Positions 17,130-25,435 of a stretch of 64,000 nucleotides of DNA are shown here, in pieces. Position 1 is the first letter of the stretch; every line of letters starts with the position of its first letter. A program made the position numbers and the translations under genes. The DNA lies in assembly GCF_000785535.1 (NCBI RefSeq), contig NZ_CP007595.1, forward strand, positions 2,750,439 to 2,814,438, read 5' to 3'. Origin of the DNA: Arthrobacter sp. PAMC 25486. GTDB lineage: Bacteria; Actinomycetota; Actinomycetes; Actinomycetales; Micrococcaceae. A model generated the notes under the pieces. It saw nothing but the letters and a program-made list of their open reading frames with translations, did no database searches and had not been told where the DNA came from.

Positions 17130-18323
17130 ATGACAACACCCTTGACCCCTCCCTCTGAAGCTGAAACAGCCCTTGTCCTCAAGGCCCCGGATGCCCCTGA
17201 AATTGTCGTGGCTGACGAAGCCCCCGGCATGGTTCCGGTTCCGGCGGAACGCCAGGCAGAGATCAGCCGCCAGGCCAAGGAATTCATTGCCGAGATTGCC
17301 ACGGTCGATGCCCGCAGCCCCGAGTTCACCACCAAGGTGGATGGCATTTCCAAGCTGGGCGGCCAGGAAATGACCTCCTCCTCCGACGCCTCCAGCCGGA
17401 TGCTGGAACGCTCCACCACCTCAATCGCCGGTGCCAAGAAGAGCGGGAACGGCGCCCAGGCCCACGTGGCCGGCACGCTCAATGACCTGCGCACCACAGT
17501 TGAGGACCTCACCCCGAACAACGCCGACCTGAGCACCGGCCGGAAAATCCTGGGCTTCATCCCGGGCGGGAACAAGCTGGCCAAGTACTTCCAGAAGTAC
17601 GAGTCCGCGCAGGTCCAGCTCGACGCCATCATCAAGTCGCTCATGGCCGGCCAGGATGAGCTGCTCAAGGACAACGCGTCCTTGGCCGGGGAAAAGGTCA
17701 AGCTCTGGGAAACCATGCAGAGCCTGAGCGAGTACGCCGTTTTCGCCAAGGCCCTGGACACCGCCTGTGTTGAGAAGATCGACGCAACGCGTGCCTCAGG
17801 CGCGATCGAGCAGGCACAGAAGCTGGAAGCGGACGTGCTCTTCCCCATCCGCCAGCGCCACCAGGACATCCTGACCCAACTGGCGGTCTCGGTGCAGGGC
17901 TACCTGGCCATGGACCTGATCCGCAAGAACAACCTTGAGCTCATCAAGGGTGTTGACAGGGCCCGCACCACCACCATTTCGGCGCTGCGCACGGCCGTCA
18001 TTGTGGCCCAGGCACTGGCCAACCAGAAGATGGTGCTGGACCAGATCGACGCCATCAACACCACCACGAACAACATGATCCTGAAGACCTCCGAGATGCT
18101 CAAGGACCAGACGGTGCGCATCCACGAACAGGCAGCCAGCTCCGGTGTCAGTGTTGAAACACTGCAGAAGGCCTTCGACAACGTCTTCCAGACCATGGAC
18201 GCCATCGACAGCTTCCGCTCCAGCGCAGCAAAGAACATGGAAGGTACTGTCCTGGCGCTTGAGGACGGGCTGGCCAAGGCCAAGCCGTACCTGGAGCGTT
18301 CACGCCAGTCCGATCGTGAGTAG
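17130..18323 (+). CDS. telA: Toxic-anion resistance protein, TelA/KlaA family
   Basis: 397 residues from ATG 17130 (AGGAAAATTGG upstream). Mostly helical and highly charged, with the TelA family pattern: GRKILGFIPGGNKLAKYFQK, then LDAIIKSLMAGQDELLKDN, FPIRQRHQDILTQLAVSVQG, and a long C-terminal coiled region with TTTISALRTAVIVAQALANQ. No signal peptide or membrane helix, so it is cytosolic. TelA proteins accompany TerD/TerC systems and confer resistance to tellurite and other stresses by an unknown mechanism. Confidence 0.92.
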   Translation: MTTPLTPPSEAETALVLKAPDAPEIVVADEAPGMVPVPAERQAEISRQAKEFIAEIATVDARSPEFTTKVDGISKLGGQEMTSSSDASSRMLERSTTSIAGAKKSGNGAQAHVAGTLNDLRTTVEDLTPNNADLSTGRKILGFIPGGNKLAKYFQKYESAQVQLDAIIKSLMAGQDELLKDNASLAGEKVKLWETMQSLSEYAVFAKALDTACVEKIDATRASGAIEQAQKLEADVLFPIRQRHQDILTQLAVSVQGYLAMDLIRKNNLELIKGVDRARTTTISALRTAVIVAQALANQKMVLDQIDAINTTTNNMILKTSEMLKDQTVRIHEQAASSGVSVETLQKAFDNVFQTMDAIDSFRSSAAKNMEGTVLALEDGLAKAKPYLERSRQSDRE

Positions 18324-18374
18324 CCGGAACGCGAGTAAAATGACAAGCTCGACGACGAAACTAGGGTAAGTGCA

Positions 18375-18932
18375 ATGATTGGCCGTTTTGTGGGGGGCAG
18401 GTTTGGCGGGAGCCCGGCGCCGCAGGTGCCGCAGGCTCCTGCGGCGGACCCCGTGGCAGAGGAAATTGCCGCTATGGGCACTTCGGTGGACAGCCTGCGT
18501 GCTGCCGTGCGCCGCTCCGGCAGTGCGCTGCCGCCCCTGCTGACGTCTCAATTGCGCCAGCTGGGCGACCTCATGCGCGATGCCGTGCTGGACATCAGCA
18601 TCCGCGGCTGTTCCACCGAACAGCGGGTGCTGCTCAACGCCATGATCTGCAGCTACGTTCCGGCACCGTTGCAGTCTTACCTGGCGCTCCCGCCGGCACA
18701 TCACGACGAGGAATCAGCGGCCACGTTCCTGTTCGCCGAACAGCTGGCCACACTTGAACTAACCCTTGGGGACCTGTTGAACCAGATCCGCATCGGCGCC
18801 GTGGAGGAACTCTCCACGCACGGACGTTTCCTGGCGGACAAGTTTTCCGCTCAGGACGCTGCCCTGCAATTACATCAACCAGAGACCGAAAGGGACCCAT
18901 TGCGTTTGGAGGGCCAACGTTGGCAACACTAG
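18375..18932 (+). CDS. Ter-cluster protein of unknown function
   Basis: 185 residues, not recognised as a named family. The N-terminus is short and Gly/Pro-rich (RFVGGRFGGSPAPQVPQ), the rest is predicted helical (AAMGTSVDSLRAAVRRSGS, TFLFAEQLATLELTLGDLLN) with a Cys-containing ISIRGCSTEQR. No membrane helix. Its end overlaps the start of the next TerD gene by 13 bases, so the two are translationally coupled and probably made in fixed ratio. A structural or adaptor role in the TerD/TelA complex is a guess from position. Confidence 0.75.
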   Translation: MIGRFVGGRFGGSPAPQVPQAPAADPVAEEIAAMGTSVDSLRAAVRRSGSALPPLLTSQLRQLGDLMRDAVLDISIRGCSTEQRVLLNAMICSYVPAPLQSYLALPPAHHDEESAATFLFAEQLATLELTLGDLLNQIRIGAVEELSTHGRFLADKFSAQDAALQLHQPETERDPLRLEGQRWQH

Positions 18933-19471
18933 TGCCGGGGGCCAATGCGGCCCTGACCGCCGAGAATCCGGGCCTTGACCACGTGGTGGTTGGCATGGGC
19001 TGGGACACCATCCCCAGCAACGGCCCGCAGGCCGAGCTGGTCCCCTTTGCGTTGATGTGTGATGCCAGCGGGGAGGCTGTTTCCAACGAGCACCTGGTCT
19101 TTTTCAACCAACTGGTGAGCGCCGACGCGGCCATGACATTCATCGGCGACGGCGACCAGGAACAGATCGACGTCCAGCTGGATCTGGTTCCTGCGGAGAT
19201 CACCAAGATTATCTTTCTGGCCTATGTTGACCCGGAATTCCGTGGTCAGGGCACTTTTGCCTCGGTGCGCAGCAGCCACATCCGGGTCGCCACGGCCGAC
19301 AACCGTGAACTGGTCCGTTTCAACCTGACCATGGAGAAGCTGGAATCGGTTACGGCCATGATCTTTGGTGAACTGTACCGGCACCGCAGCGACTGGAAGT
19401 TCCGGGCCTTGGGCCAGGGCTACAGCACCGGCTTGGCCGGAGTCGCCAAGGACTTCGGGATTGCGCTGTAG
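18920..19471 (+). CDS. Divergent TerD family protein 4
   Basis: 183 residues from a TTG start at 18920, preceded by GGAGGG about 6 bases upstream. The TerD frame is clear (LVFFNQLVSADAAMTFIGDG, TKIIFLAYVDPEF, and the end GQGYSTGLAGVAKDFGIAL). However, both calcium motifs are eroded: the first reads LVPFALMCDASGE instead of DLDAS, and the second is shortened to GDGDQEQIDV and lacks the TGEGDGDDE loop. It probably does not bind Ca2+ like its paralogues and may be a regulatory or scaffold subunit. Confidence 0.88.
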   Translation: MATLVPGANAALTAENPGLDHVVVGMGWDTIPSNGPQAELVPFALMCDASGEAVSNEHLVFFNQLVSADAAMTFIGDGDQEQIDVQLDLVPAEITKIIFLAYVDPEFRGQGTFASVRSSHIRVATADNRELVRFNLTMEKLESVTAMIFGELYRHRSDWKFRALGQGYSTGLAGVAKDFGIAL

Positions 19472-19480
19472 GGCCAACTC

Positions 19481-20371
19481 ATGAGTGCTTCTTCAACCCC
19501 GCGCCCCGACATCACCTACCTGCGCCGCCGCAGCAAGCCGGGACCTGCCCCGGCCGCTCAGTCCGCTGCAACGGTTGCAGTTCAGTCAGCAGCCCCCGCG
19601 GCCGCCGCACCGTCATTGTCGTTGTCCCGGCCCGCAGCCCCGCCAAGCCACAGCCAGCCCCTCAACCTGGCGCCCGCCCAAACCCGGGCCACGGCCCCGC
19701 CCAGCCAACCGGGCTCCCCGTCCGCCGCCCAAGCCAGCGGACAACCCTCAGCCGGCCTGGTGCTGGGAGGCGCGGCCCCGGCGTCGCACCTGAGCGGGCG
19801 GGCCAAGAAATTGGCGCAGCAGCGTGAGAAGGCAAAGCGGGAAGACCATGAGGTCCAGCTGCTGTTTCCGGCTCCCGGAATTTCGGACGTGTTTGAGCTG
19901 AACCTGACGGATCGGCTGCTGCGACTCTCTCCCTTGCAGTCGGCCGTGGGCACCCTGGTGGTTACCGGAAGTACGGCCGTGGCGTGGGAAAGCGTGCGGC
20001 GTGTGACCGGCGGGCAAACCGTTGACGGGCACAAGGCTGGCACCTCGGTCATGACCACCGGCAACCGGCCGCTGGTGGGATATCACGGCAGGGACGCACT
20101 GCTGACCCTGCGCCATGTGCGGCAATTCCGCCGCGCCATTTTTATCAACCGCAGCAGCTCCGCCATGGGTGTGCGGCTCATTTCGGGTCATTCGGTGGCC
20201 CTGCCGCCCGCGGCCGACGGCGCCCAAATGGTGTTGCTGGTGCACCGCGTCGGCAACGTGTTGGAGTTGCGTGCCGAACCTATTCCCCAGAGCTGGCCCG
20301 ATATCCAAATCTGGCAGGAATTTGATTTTTCCATGACGCACAGCGCGCCGGCATCATCTTACGGGCGCTGA
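19481..20371 (+). CDS. Ter-cluster protein with Pro/Ala-rich N-terminus, unknown function
   Basis: 296 residues. Residues 1-110 are a low-complexity Pro/Ala/Ser/Gln linker. The globular part (about 115-290) has alternating beta-type stretches, DRLLRLSPLQSAVGTLVVTG, VKAGT-like turns and RRAIFINRSSSAMGVRLISG, ending WPDIQIWQEFDFSMTHSA. The arrangement is reminiscent of the TerA/TerF-like accessory proteins in ter operons, but I cannot assign it. ATG 19481 starts nine bases after the previous stop. No signal or membrane helix. Confidence 0.75.
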   Translation: MSASSTPRPDITYLRRRSKPGPAPAAQSAATVAVQSAAPAAAAPSLSLSRPAAPPSHSQPLNLAPAQTRATAPPSQPGSPSAAQASGQPSAGLVLGGAAPASHLSGRAKKLAQQREKAKREDHEVQLLFPAPGISDVFELNLTDRLLRLSPLQSAVGTLVVTGSTAVAWESVRRVTGGQTVDGHKAGTSVMTTGNRPLVGYHGRDALLTLRHVRQFRRAIFINRSSSAMGVRLISGHSVALPPAADGAQMVLLVHRVGNVLELRAEPIPQSWPDIQIWQEFDFSMTHSAPASSYGR

Positions 20372-20417
20372 TTCACTGTCCCCGCAGGCGCCGTCCTCCC
20401 ACAGCTTGAAAGGGCCC

Positions 20418-21629
20418 ATGCGACATTTTCGTTCCCTGACCACCGCCGCGTCCGAGGCGCTCTTCCACCGCCTGCCCGTGAAATTGTCGTTGCAAAGCGC
20501 CCCCGAACTGTTGGCTGTGGCCTTGGGCGGGACGCTGTACACCCCGGCAAGCCGGCCCAATCTGGTCAAGGACGTCATCAGGCAGCGCGACCTTGGCTGC
20601 GTGTCGATGGTGCTGTGCCTTGAGGATTCCATTGCCGACGCCGACGTGCCCGCCGCCGAGGAAAACGTGGTCTCCACGCTGGCCGAGCTCTCACAACACA
20701 CGCACGCCCTGCCGCTGCTTTTTGTCAGGGTCAGGACACCTGAACAAATGCTGTCTGTGGCCCGCCGGGCCGGCGCCGCCACGAGAGTGCTGACGGGTTT
20801 TGTCATCCCCAAGTTCGACAACGAGTCCGGTGTGGCCGCAGCCTTCCTTGACGCACTGCACCTGATCCAGGCCGAGCTGGGCCTGGACGGAAAAGGCCTG
20901 GACGGGAAAAGCCTCGACGGGCGCACCGGCACAACACATCGGCTGCGCATCATGCCCATCCTGGAATCCGCCGCCATCATCCACTTGGAGACCCGTGCCG
21001 GCGCCCTGACCAACATCTACACCCTGCTCGACGCCAACCGTGAGGACATTCTCTCCGTCCGGATCGGCGCCACCGACATGTCCAGCGCCTTTGGCCTGCG
21101 CCGCTCCCGCGACCTGAGCATCTACGACGTCCACGTCGTGGCCAACGTCATCGGCGACATCGTCAACGTCCTCGGCCGACCCGACGGCGGCTTCGTCATC
21201 TCCGGCCCGGTCTGGGAACACTACTCAAATACGGAACGGGTGCTGCGCCCGCAACTGCGCGTCACCCCCTTTGTAGGCCCGCAGGAGCAGGAACTGCGCC
21301 AGCGCATCATGACCGCCAACCTTGACACCCTGATCCGTGAAATTGAGCTTGACCTGGCCAACGGGCTGCTCGGCAAAACCGTCATCCACCCCACCCATGT
21401 CAATTTGGTCCACGCCATGAGCGTCGTCAGCCACGAGGAATACCTCGACGCCCTGGCCATCGCCGGCAATGTGAGCGGCGGCGCCGCGGCCTCCCCCTAC
21501 GGGAACAAGATGAACGAGATGAAGCCCCACCAGGCCTGGGCTCGCCGCACCCTGCTGCGGGCCGACGCCTTTGGTGTCGCCGCCGCGGGCGTCACATTCG
21601 TTGACTTCCTTGAAGTGAGCATGGCGTGA
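20418..21629 (+). CDS. HpcH/HpaI/citrate-lyase-like C-C bond lyase of the ter operon
   Basis: 403 residues from ATG 20418, with GAAAGGG before it (an upstream TTG at 20406 lacks a site). TIM-barrel signs: LGGTLYTPASRPNLVKDVI, VLCLEDSIADADV, LRIMPILESAAII (metal-binding Glu) and ILSVRIGATDMSSAFGLRRS. These mark the C-C bond lyase branch found with TerD genes, where it is predicted to help make a nucleoside-like metabolite. The protein contains a short tandem repeat (GLDGK, GLDGK, SLDGR at residues 155-169). Its stop overlaps the next start (GTGA). The reaction is unproven. Confidence 0.85.
   Translation: MRHFRSLTTAASEALFHRLPVKLSLQSAPELLAVALGGTLYTPASRPNLVKDVIRQRDLGCVSMVLCLEDSIADADVPAAEENVVSTLAELSQHTHALPLLFVRVRTPEQMLSVARRAGAATRVLTGFVIPKFDNESGVAAAFLDALHLIQAELGLDGKGLDGKSLDGRTGTTHRLRIMPILESAAIIHLETRAGALTNIYTLLDANREDILSVRIGATDMSSAFGLRRSRDLSIYDVHVVANVIGDIVNVLGRPDGGFVISGPVWEHYSNTERVLRPQLRVTPFVGPQEQELRQRIMTANLDTLIREIELDLANGLLGKTVIHPTHVNLVHAMSVVSHEEYLDALAIAGNVSGGAAASPYGNKMNEMKPHQAWARRTLLRADAFGVAAAGVTFVDFLEVSMA
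20880..20924 (+). repeat. Three 15-bp tandem repeats inside the C-C lyase gene
   Basis: Three in-frame copies of a 15-base unit (first copy GGCCTGGACGGAAAA) encode GLDGK-GLDGK-SLDGR. They sit in a surface-loop position between two barrel segments. Slippage would change loop length without breaking the frame. Confidence 0.85.
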
Positions 21630-23182
21630 GCACCCCCTGGCGCGGCGGTTTCGTGGCGGATCGGCTCGCCGTCACCATCCACAGCGACCCCACCAGCGCA
21701 ATCGCCGTTGAGGACCTGGTGGGCCTGGCCCTGCGCCGCAACCCCAAGCGCGCGCACCTGCTGGTCTCCACCGTGCTGGCCAAGCACGTGCCCACCGAGC
21801 CCGCCCTGGTCATGGCCGCCGGTGGCTTGCTGGGAGCCTTTGTGGCCCATGAGCTCCTGACGGACGACGCCGACTCCGGCCATCCGCAGTCCGGCCCGCC
21901 TGCCGCTGCACTCGCCCAGGCAGCTGCCGCGCTCGGCACGGCACTGCAGGGTCTGCCCGGCCAGCGGCAGGGCGCCATCTCACATCTCGGCGAAGAGGTG
22001 GCGGGTTTGGAGACCCGGGTGCCGGACGCCGTCGTGATCGGCTACGCCGAAACAGCAACGGGACTGGGCCGGCTCGTGGCCAACGCCCTGGGCGCCTACT
22101 ACATCCACTCAACCCGGCACGCCACCCCCGGCATTGACTCGGTGGCGGGCTTTGAAGAGGGGCATTCACACGCCACCTCGCACGCCATGGTGCCCACGGA
22201 CCCGCACTGGCTGGACGGCGGCGGGCCCGTGGTCTTGGTGGACGACGAGTTCAGCACCGGTTCCACCGTCATCAACACGATCCGCGAGCTGCATGCCCTG
22301 TCGCCCCACGATCTCTATGTGGTGGCTGCCTTGATCGACCTGCGCAGCGCCGCCGACCGCGCCCGCTTTGACGCCCTGGCCGCCGAGCTGGGCGCCAAAA
22401 TTGTGGTGACGGCACTCGGTACGGGCTGGATTGAGCTGGGCGCGGACATCCTGGACCGGGCTGCGGAACTCATCCGGGAGCTGCCGGCGGCAACGCCGGA
22501 ATTGGCGGCTGCCGACCAGGCCGCCCCACAACCTCGCACCAACGGCACAGTGCCAGGCAGCGGGCGCCTGTCGATGCTTGAGCTCTCCGGCGCGGACATT
22601 GCTCCCGTGCGCAGCGACCGTTTTGGCAATGCGGAGCCTCCTCCGGAGGGCGATATTTCCGTGATTGCCGGCCAGCTCGCCACACACCTCGCCAACCTGG
22701 GCTGCCAGGGTCCGCTGGTGATTCTGGGCTGCGAGGAAAACATGTTCCTGCCCCTGGCCGTTGCCCACGCTCTGACGCGACTGCTGCCGGGCCGGGATGT
22801 GCGCTTTTCCACCACCACGCGTTCCCCCATCGTCCCCGTCGACAGGGCCGACTACGCCATCGCCGGGGCGCTCACGTTCGCCAGCCATGACCTGACCAAT
22901 GATGGCCCTGGTGTCCGTTTTGCCTACAACCTCAACGGCAGAGGCCAACAGCCGGGCACCATTGTGGTGTTCCCGGAACCCGGAACCAACCGCAGTGCGG
23001 TGACCCGGGGCCATGCCGGCTCCAAAAACGCTGACTCCAAGTATCCGTTCCCGTTGGACGCCACCGGCACCGCGCTGCCATCACTGGCAGATGCCCTGAC
23101 AGCGGCAGCCGGGGACGTCGTCGTCGTGCTGCTGCCTGTTGACACCCCACAACCCACCCGCCAACCAGAGGATGCGCCATGA
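21626..23182 (+). CDS. Phosphoribosyltransferase-TRSP domain protein of the ter operon
   Basis: 518 residues from GTG 21626, overlapping the lyase stop. The N-terminal half has a type I phosphoribosyltransferase fold: VIGYAETATGLGRLVANALG and the PRPP loop VVLVDDEFSTGSTVINT (about 201-217). A Pro/Ala linker (about 285-315) leads to a C-terminal TRSP-type domain (QGPLVILGCEENMFLPLAVA, then VRFSTTTRSPIVPV). In ter operons this enzyme is predicted to attach or exchange a phosphoribosyl group while a nucleoside-like compound is built. Overlaps the next gene by four bases. No catalytic data exist here beyond motif presence. Confidence 0.85.
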   Translation: MSTPWRGGFVADRLAVTIHSDPTSAIAVEDLVGLALRRNPKRAHLLVSTVLAKHVPTEPALVMAAGGLLGAFVAHELLTDDADSGHPQSGPPAAALAQAAAALGTALQGLPGQRQGAISHLGEEVAGLETRVPDAVVIGYAETATGLGRLVANALGAYYIHSTRHATPGIDSVAGFEEGHSHATSHAMVPTDPHWLDGGGPVVLVDDEFSTGSTVINTIRELHALSPHDLYVVAALIDLRSAADRARFDALAAELGAKIVVTALGTGWIELGADILDRAAELIRELPAATPELAAADQAAPQPRTNGTVPGSGRLSMLELSGADIAPVRSDRFGNAEPPPEGDISVIAGQLATHLANLGCQGPLVILGCEENMFLPLAVAHALTRLLPGRDVRFSTTTRSPIVPVDRADYAIAGALTFASHDLTNDGPGVRFAYNLNGRGQQPGTIVVFPEPGTNRSAVTRGHAGSKNADSKYPFPLDATGTALPSLADALTAAAGDVVVVLLPVDTPQPTRQPEDAP

Positions 23183-24348
23183 GCCGTTTTCCACTCCCCA
23201 CTCCCCTGACCGGGCCGGATTTTGGCTCCTATGCGGCGGAGGAAGTCAGCTGGCTGTTGAAGGATTTGAGCCATCTTGTGCTGGAGGCGCCCACCGCGGA
23301 ACGTGAGCATGCCATCCAGTCCGGGGCGGCGAACTACGCCGAGTCGCTGCCAGTGGAATACACACCCAGCCCCGAATACCAGGCACTGTATGCGGATGCC
23401 GTGGAGCGGGCCGGGGAGCGGATTGCCACGGCCGTTGGTGTCGTGACCGAGCTGGCGTTGGCGGCCCGGGACGGGCATCCCGTCTTGGTCTCGCTGGCCA
23501 GGGCGGGCACCCCCATCGGGATTTTGATGCGCCGCTGGGCCCAGATAATTCACGGGATCGAGCTGCCGCACTTCACCATGAGCATTGTGCGCGGCGTTGG
23601 CCTGGATAAAACGGCACTGCGCTACCTGGCCGCCAATTTTGACCCGGCCCGAATTCTCTTCGTTGACGGCTGGACGGGCAAGGGAGCCATCTCCCGGGAG
23701 CTCACGGCGGCATTGGATGATTTTGCTGCCAAGACCGGGACCCGTTTCCCCGACGACCTTGCGGTGCTGGCCGATCCGGGGCACTGCGTATCGATGTTTG
23801 GCACCCGTGAGGACTATTTGATCCCCTCAGCCTGCTTGAATTCCACGGTGTCGGGGCTGGTTTCACGCACCGTGTACAACATTGACCACATTGACCCGCA
23901 AGACTTCCACGGCGCCAAGTTCTACTCCGAGCTGGCCCCCAGCGACGTTTCCAACGACTTCCTGGACGCAATTTCACGCCACTTCCTCCAGCTCCGCCCG
24001 GAGGTGGACCGGCTCACCGCCGCGCACCAAGACGAAGCGCCCGTCCCCAGCTGGGTTGGCTGGGAAGCTGTGGAGCGGATCAGCGTCGAGTACGGCATCA
24101 ACAACGTCAACCTCGTCAAGCCGGGCGTGGGCGAGACCACCCGGGTGCTGCTGCGGCGGGTGCCGTGGAAGGTGCTGGTCAACCCTGAGGCGCGGCCCGA
24201 CGTCGCACACGTCCTGCTGCTGGCCGAACAGCGGGGCACCCCTGTGGAGGAAGTGCCGGGCCTGCCATACAGCTGTGTCGGGCTGATCCACCCCGCCTTC
24301 GACAAGAGCGCCGTCGGCGCCGACGGCAGGGCGGTGCCTCACGCATGA
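23179..24348 (+). CDS. Phosphoribosyltransferase-like protein with PELOTA RNA-binding domain (StiP/PRTase_1 family)
   Basis: 389 residues. The core shows VLVSLARAGTPIGILMRRWA, ILFVDGWTGKGAISRELTAA (a PRPP-type loop) and LADPGHCVSMFGTREDYLIP with a conserved Cys, as in the family variously labelled cysteine protease StiP or PRTase_1. The last 90 residues (NNVNLVKPGVGETTRVLLRR and VLLLAEQRGTPVEEVPGLPY) look like an L7Ae/PELOTA-type RNA-binding domain. Together with the preceding PRTase it belongs to the predicted ter metabolite module, and RNA may be the acceptor or the source of the base. Starts ATGA-coupled and ends overlapping the HAD gene. Confidence 0.82.
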   Translation: MSRFPLPTPLTGPDFGSYAAEEVSWLLKDLSHLVLEAPTAEREHAIQSGAANYAESLPVEYTPSPEYQALYADAVERAGERIATAVGVVTELALAARDGHPVLVSLARAGTPIGILMRRWAQIIHGIELPHFTMSIVRGVGLDKTALRYLAANFDPARILFVDGWTGKGAISRELTAALDDFAAKTGTRFPDDLAVLADPGHCVSMFGTREDYLIPSACLNSTVSGLVSRTVYNIDHIDPQDFHGAKFYSELAPSDVSNDFLDAISRHFLQLRPEVDRLTAAHQDEAPVPSWVGWEAVERISVEYGINNVNLVKPGVGETTRVLLRRVPWKVLVNPEARPDVAHVLLLAEQRGTPVEEVPGLPYSCVGLIHPAFDKSAVGADGRAVPHA

Positions 24349-25157
24349 GCGCCACCCACCTCGTCGCCTGCGACCTTGATCGCACACTGATTTACTCCAA
24401 AAACGCCCTCTGGCTCACGGGCGCCGACAAGGACGCCCCGGCCATGGTGGTGGCCGAGGTGTACGACGGCGCCCCGCTCTCCTTCATGACGCGCACGGCC
24501 CAGGAGCTGCTGCTCGAACTGAAGTCGGCGGCCGTGTTCGTGCCCGTCACCACCCGTACCCAAGCCCAATATGAGCGGGTGCAGCTGCCCGGTCCGGTGC
24601 CTGACTACGCTGTGACGTCCAACGGCGGCGTGCTGCTGCACCATGGCGTGCCGGATGCGCACTGGAATGCGCAGCTGACCGCCCGGATGGCGGCGGCCTG
24701 CGCACCGCTGGAAACCATCGAGGCACACCTGTCCAACCCTGATTTTGCGCCGTGGATCCTGCGCCTGCGCCGGGCCGAGGACCTCTTCGCCTACGCCATC
24801 ATCGACCGCGCCGTCATGCCGGACTCCTTCCTCGCGGACCTCGTGGAGCTGTGTGCCGGGGCCGGCTGGGGCGTGTCGGTACAGGGGCGCAAGCTGTACT
24901 GCGTGCCGCTGCCCATCAACAAGTCAGACGCCCTCGCCGAGGTTGCCCGGCGCACCGGCTCCGGCACCGTCATTGCCGCCGGCGATTCCCTCCTGGACCA
25001 GGACATGCTGGCGGCTGCAGACCTCGCCTTCCGTCCCCTCCACGGTGAATTGCACGACGCCGGCTGGCTGGCTTCGAACCTGCGGCTCACCTCGGTCAGG
25101 GGTGTCCTGGCGGGCGAGGAAATCCTGCGCGAAATCCTCACCGAGGTAACCGCCTGA
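24345..25157 (+). CDS. HAD-superfamily phosphatase (Cof-like) of the ter operon
   Basis: 270 residues. HAD motif I is ACDLDRTLIYS (nucleophile Asp10 and Asp12), motif II VPVTTRT, the Lys of motif III lies in PINKSDALAE, and motif IV is VIAAGDSLLDQDMLAAAD. A cap region sits between motifs II and III. It is predicted to remove a phosphate at the last step of the ter metabolite pathway. ATGA-coupled to the gene before. It is the last gene before the repeat-rich spacer. No ATP-grasp gene, a usual partner, is found up- or downstream. Confidence 0.87.
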   Translation: MSATHLVACDLDRTLIYSKNALWLTGADKDAPAMVVAEVYDGAPLSFMTRTAQELLLELKSAAVFVPVTTRTQAQYERVQLPGPVPDYAVTSNGGVLLHHGVPDAHWNAQLTARMAAACAPLETIEAHLSNPDFAPWILRLRRAEDLFAYAIIDRAVMPDSFLADLVELCAGAGWGVSVQGRKLYCVPLPINKSDALAEVARRTGSGTVIAAGDSLLDQDMLAAADLAFRPLHGELHDAGWLASNLRLTSVRGVLAGEEILREILTEVTA

Positions 25158-25160
25158 CAA

Positions 25161-25212
25161 TCCCCACCCCGCCACCCCGCCACCCCCTCCCCACCCCCTC
25201 CCCACCCCGCCG
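25161..25212. repeat. C-rich low-complexity tract
   Basis: Irregular CCCCACCCC / CCCCGCC / CCCCCTCCCC units run for about 50 bases directly after the HAD stop. The minus strand has many GGGG tracts separated by one to three bases, enough for a G-quadruplex. It may act as a transcription or replication pause site. Confidence 0.75.
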
Positions 25213-25343
25213 AGATGTGCGATGACGCCCTGCCTTCCCGGTCGAGATGTGCGATCACGCCCTCCGCCATTTGCCGAGATGTGCGATGACGCCCTGCCGA
25301 TCAATGCTTGGACATTGCGGAGCGGGCGTCATCTGACATCTCG
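25211..25343. repeat. Cluster of short repeats, three direct copies and one inverted
   Basis: The unit CGAGATGTGCGATGACGCCC occurs at 25211-25230, 25243-25262 (one mismatch) and 25275-25294. An inverted, slightly diverged copy (GGGCGTCATCTGACATCTCG) lies at 25324-25343. The third and inverted copies can form an approximately 20-bp stem with a 29-base loop. Direct copies are spaced about 32 bases apart. This may end the ter transcript or be a genome-wide extragenic repeat. Confidence 0.85.
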
Positions 25344-25435
25344 ACGAAGGGCAGGTAACGGGTGCCAACGTTGGTGTCAGACCCGCCCGGTAGGCTGGAA
25401 GAAACCAACTCTTGGAACCTAGGGAGAACTACGCT

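Noticed and set aside
20406..20417. TTG start for the C-C lyase at 20406
   Set aside because: No ribosome site lies before it, whereas ATG 20418 has GAAAGGG.
25211..25343. Possible CRISPR array
   Set aside because: Only three direct copies, spacing of about 12 bases between them and an inverted copy; no cas genes nearby.
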